Source: an uncultured Bacteroidales bacterium
Lineage (GTDB): Bacteria; Bacteroidota; Bacteroidia; Bacteroidales; P3
Assembly (NCBI GenBank): GCA_937901525.1
Contig: CALDHX010000068.1
Span: 1 to 8,007, forward strand
Length of the DNA stretch: 8,007 nucleotides
Direction of reading: 5' to 3'
Under the pieces are notes generated by a model that saw only the letters and a list, made by a program, of their open reading frames with translations, did no database searches and was not told the origin of the DNA. Every line of letters starts with the position of its first letter. Position 1 is the stretch's first letter. Below are positions 7,168-8,007 of this stretch, in pieces. Made by a program: the position numbers and the translations under genes.

Positions 7168-7430
7168 TGGTGGCAGTCCAAGAGGAGGAGCTAATCCTTT
7201 TCCTGTCCAACCTGGACATACATCAAAGTAGGTTGCACCAAAAAGTTCTCCTACCTTTTCACAATGCCAATAAAATGACCTTCTGTTTCTTTTTCTGTTT
7301 CTTTTTCTATATCATCTGCTTCATCTTCCGGAAATGTAAAGTCATCTAAATCCTCTTCCTCAGAAATTTCACTATCTCCTTACATTGTATTTTCATAAAA
7401 AGCAAAAGCCTCTTCTTCTTCCTTTGTCAT
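7168..7430 (-). pseudogene. Degraded 5' part of the MGMT-like gene (premature stop and -1 frameshift)
   Basis: From the ATG at 7430 the minus strand reads MTKEEEEAFAFYENTM, then a TAA at 7380-7382. The same frame resumes with a strongly acidic stretch (GDSEISEEEDLDDFTFPED and onward, ending near EKETEKETEGHF). It then loses phase at a run of four T at 7272-7275. One extra T there would join it cleanly to YWHCEKVGELFGATYF and on into the ORF at 7167. A coherent protein recovered by one base and one stop change is the mark of a decaying gene. The alternatives are sequencing error, or two unrelated fragments. The acidic head has no family I recognise. Confidence 0.5.
7284..7307. repeat. 12-bp perfect tandem duplication
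   Basis: The unit TGTTTCTTTTTC occurs twice in a row (7284-7295, 7296-7307). On the minus strand it codes for the repeated KETE of the acidic stretch in the decaying gene. It lies about 10 bp from the suspected frameshift, so replication slippage is a fitting cause for both. Confidence 0.7.
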
Positions 7431-7518
7431 ATCTTCAAATATTTCACTTTATTATTTCTTTGCTTAAAAGAAATCTTTTTAGATTGTATAAACAAAGCAT
7501 TTAATATTTTATTAAGTG

Positions 7519-7526
7519 CAAATATA
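7519..7526 (-). promoter_or_regulatory. Possible -7 box upstream of the decaying MGMT-like gene
   Basis: TATATTTG on the minus strand fits TAnnTTTG exactly and lies about 90 bp before the ATG at 7430. I find no TTTG or TTG at the expected distance upstream, so only half of the promoter is supported. Confidence 0.3.
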
Positions 7527-7619
7527 ATATTTTTTTTGTAAGTGATAAAAAATAATAATAGAAGTTCTACAATACATTTAAAACTGCTCCCTTTAAACAT
7601 AAAAAAACATCGATGCAGA

Positions 7620-7745
7620 GCAATAGAAAGGCCTGGGTATTTTATACAAAAAGACCTAGGTTTTTCTATATAAAACACCCAGGTCTTTTCATTATTAAGC
7701 AATAGGAAGTTTTTCTATTCCATAGTTTCAGTCTTTTTCTATTGC
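7620..7745. repeat. Nested inverted and direct repeats in a gene-free region
   Basis: The arms 7629-7646 and 7669-7686 are inverted copies matching at 16 of 18 positions. Between them GACCTAGGT (7653-7661) is a third copy of the arm core GACCTGGGT. Around this, GCAATAGAAA (7620-7629) is inverted exactly at 7736-7745, and a near copy GCAATAGGAAG lies at 7699-7709. The DNA can fold into a large branched hairpin on either strand. It may be a two-way terminator, a non-coding RNA, or the remnant of a mobile repeat. No coding frame here looks real. Confidence 0.6.
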
Positions 7746-7833
7746 CATTAAAACAATTAAGTCTAATAGTCAAAAATTAACTTTGCATTGTCCGATAATA
7801 TTTGATTACAAATTTGCCCTTTTCTCAAAATAG

Positions 7834-7880
7834 CCTTAAACTTTATACATTAACCATTAAACTTTACTCCTTAAACCTTA
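7834..7880. repeat. Three degenerate 12-nt repeats
   Basis: CCTTAAACTTTA (7834-7845), CATTAAACTTTA (7855-7866) and CCTTAAACCTTA (7869-7880) are near copies. The stretch from 7746 to 7950 holds no gene that I can support. It also contains a lone TAACTTTG (7778-7785) without a -33 element, and the palindrome AGTCTAGACT (7929-7938). Confidence 0.45.
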
Positions 7881-7953
7881 AATCCATCACCTTTTATTTC
7901 TTGTAAACTCGCGGTCTTATCGTCTCATAGTCTAGACTCTCACAACAAAAGGC

Positions 7954-7986
7954 AAAAAAAAGAGCCTCGCTTTTCAGCGAAGCTCT
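7954..7986 (-). terminator. Rho-independent terminator of a transcript entering from the right
   Basis: On the minus strand the arms 7976-7986 and 7961-7971 form an 11-bp GC-containing stem with one mismatch (7966 against 7981) and a 4-nt loop. It is followed by eight T residues (7961-7954). This is the classic form, and it ends whatever transcription unit lies beyond the right edge. Confidence 0.85.
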
Positions 7987-7997
7987 CGGTTTAATCT

Positions 7998-8007
7998 GGC
8001 AGCGACC
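7998..8007 (-). rRNA. Probable last bases of 5S rRNA (3' end only)
   Basis: The final bases read GGTCGCTGCC on the minus strand, resembling the 3' end of 5S rRNA in Bacteroidetes (ending GTAGGTCGCNGCC). A strong terminator follows within 30 nt, as after an rRNA operon. Only ten bases are present, so this is suggestive. A tRNA end (CTGCCA) is the main alternative. Confidence 0.5.

Noticed and set aside
7427..7702. 91-residue minus-strand open frame with low-complexity hydrophobic content
   Set aside because: It runs through the hairpin repeats, no promoter or family supports it, and its end overlaps the start of the better-supported degraded gene in another frame.
7834..7880. CRISPR-like or iteron-like reading of the three TTAAAC repeats
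   Set aside because: The units are 12 nt, imperfect and irregularly spaced, with no unique spacers of even length and no rep or cas gene nearby.

Overview
The window is very AT-rich. It carries Bacteroidetes-type promoters (a -33 TTTG or TTG about 19-20 bp upstream of a -7 TAnnTTTG box), and its start codons follow A/T-rich leaders without Shine-Dalgarno sequences. Together with the protein families, this points to a Bacteroidales genome, plausibly Prevotella or a relative. The genus is inference.

Left two thirds (1-5278), minus strand: one compact defence operon read right to left. The order is hsdM (type I DNA methyltransferase), a fic gene (Fic-domain AMP-transferase with its own inhibitory motif and a C-terminal winged helix), hsdS (two-domain DNA specificity subunit), and a KAP-family membrane P-loop NTPase that runs off the left edge. 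The gaps are 80, 32 and 13 bp. A good Bacteroidetes promoter lies just upstream of hsdM. An exact 20-bp inverted repeat fills the hsdM-fic gap beside a possible second promoter. No hsdR is present, so the nuclease subunit must lie beyond the left edge, lie elsewhere, or be absent. HsdM and HsdS should form a sequence-specific adenine methyltransferase. Fic and the KAP NTPase are embedded accessory genes whose roles are unknown.

Middle (5279-6490): an extreme A-tract region, then a strong-looking rightward promoter, a roughly 170-nt leader, and a plus-strand gene for a small unrecognised protein with two N-terminal membrane segments. It is divergent from hsdM.

Right third (6491-8007): a minus-strand gene for an MGMT-like (alkyltransferase-like) protein lacking the acceptor cysteine. 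Its 5' half looks broken by a premature stop and a one-base frameshift. Beyond it is a gene-free stretch of nested repeats. Last come a Rho-independent terminator and about 10 nt resembling the 3' end of 5S rRNA, both on the minus strand, so the accessory region probably abuts the end of an rRNA operon.
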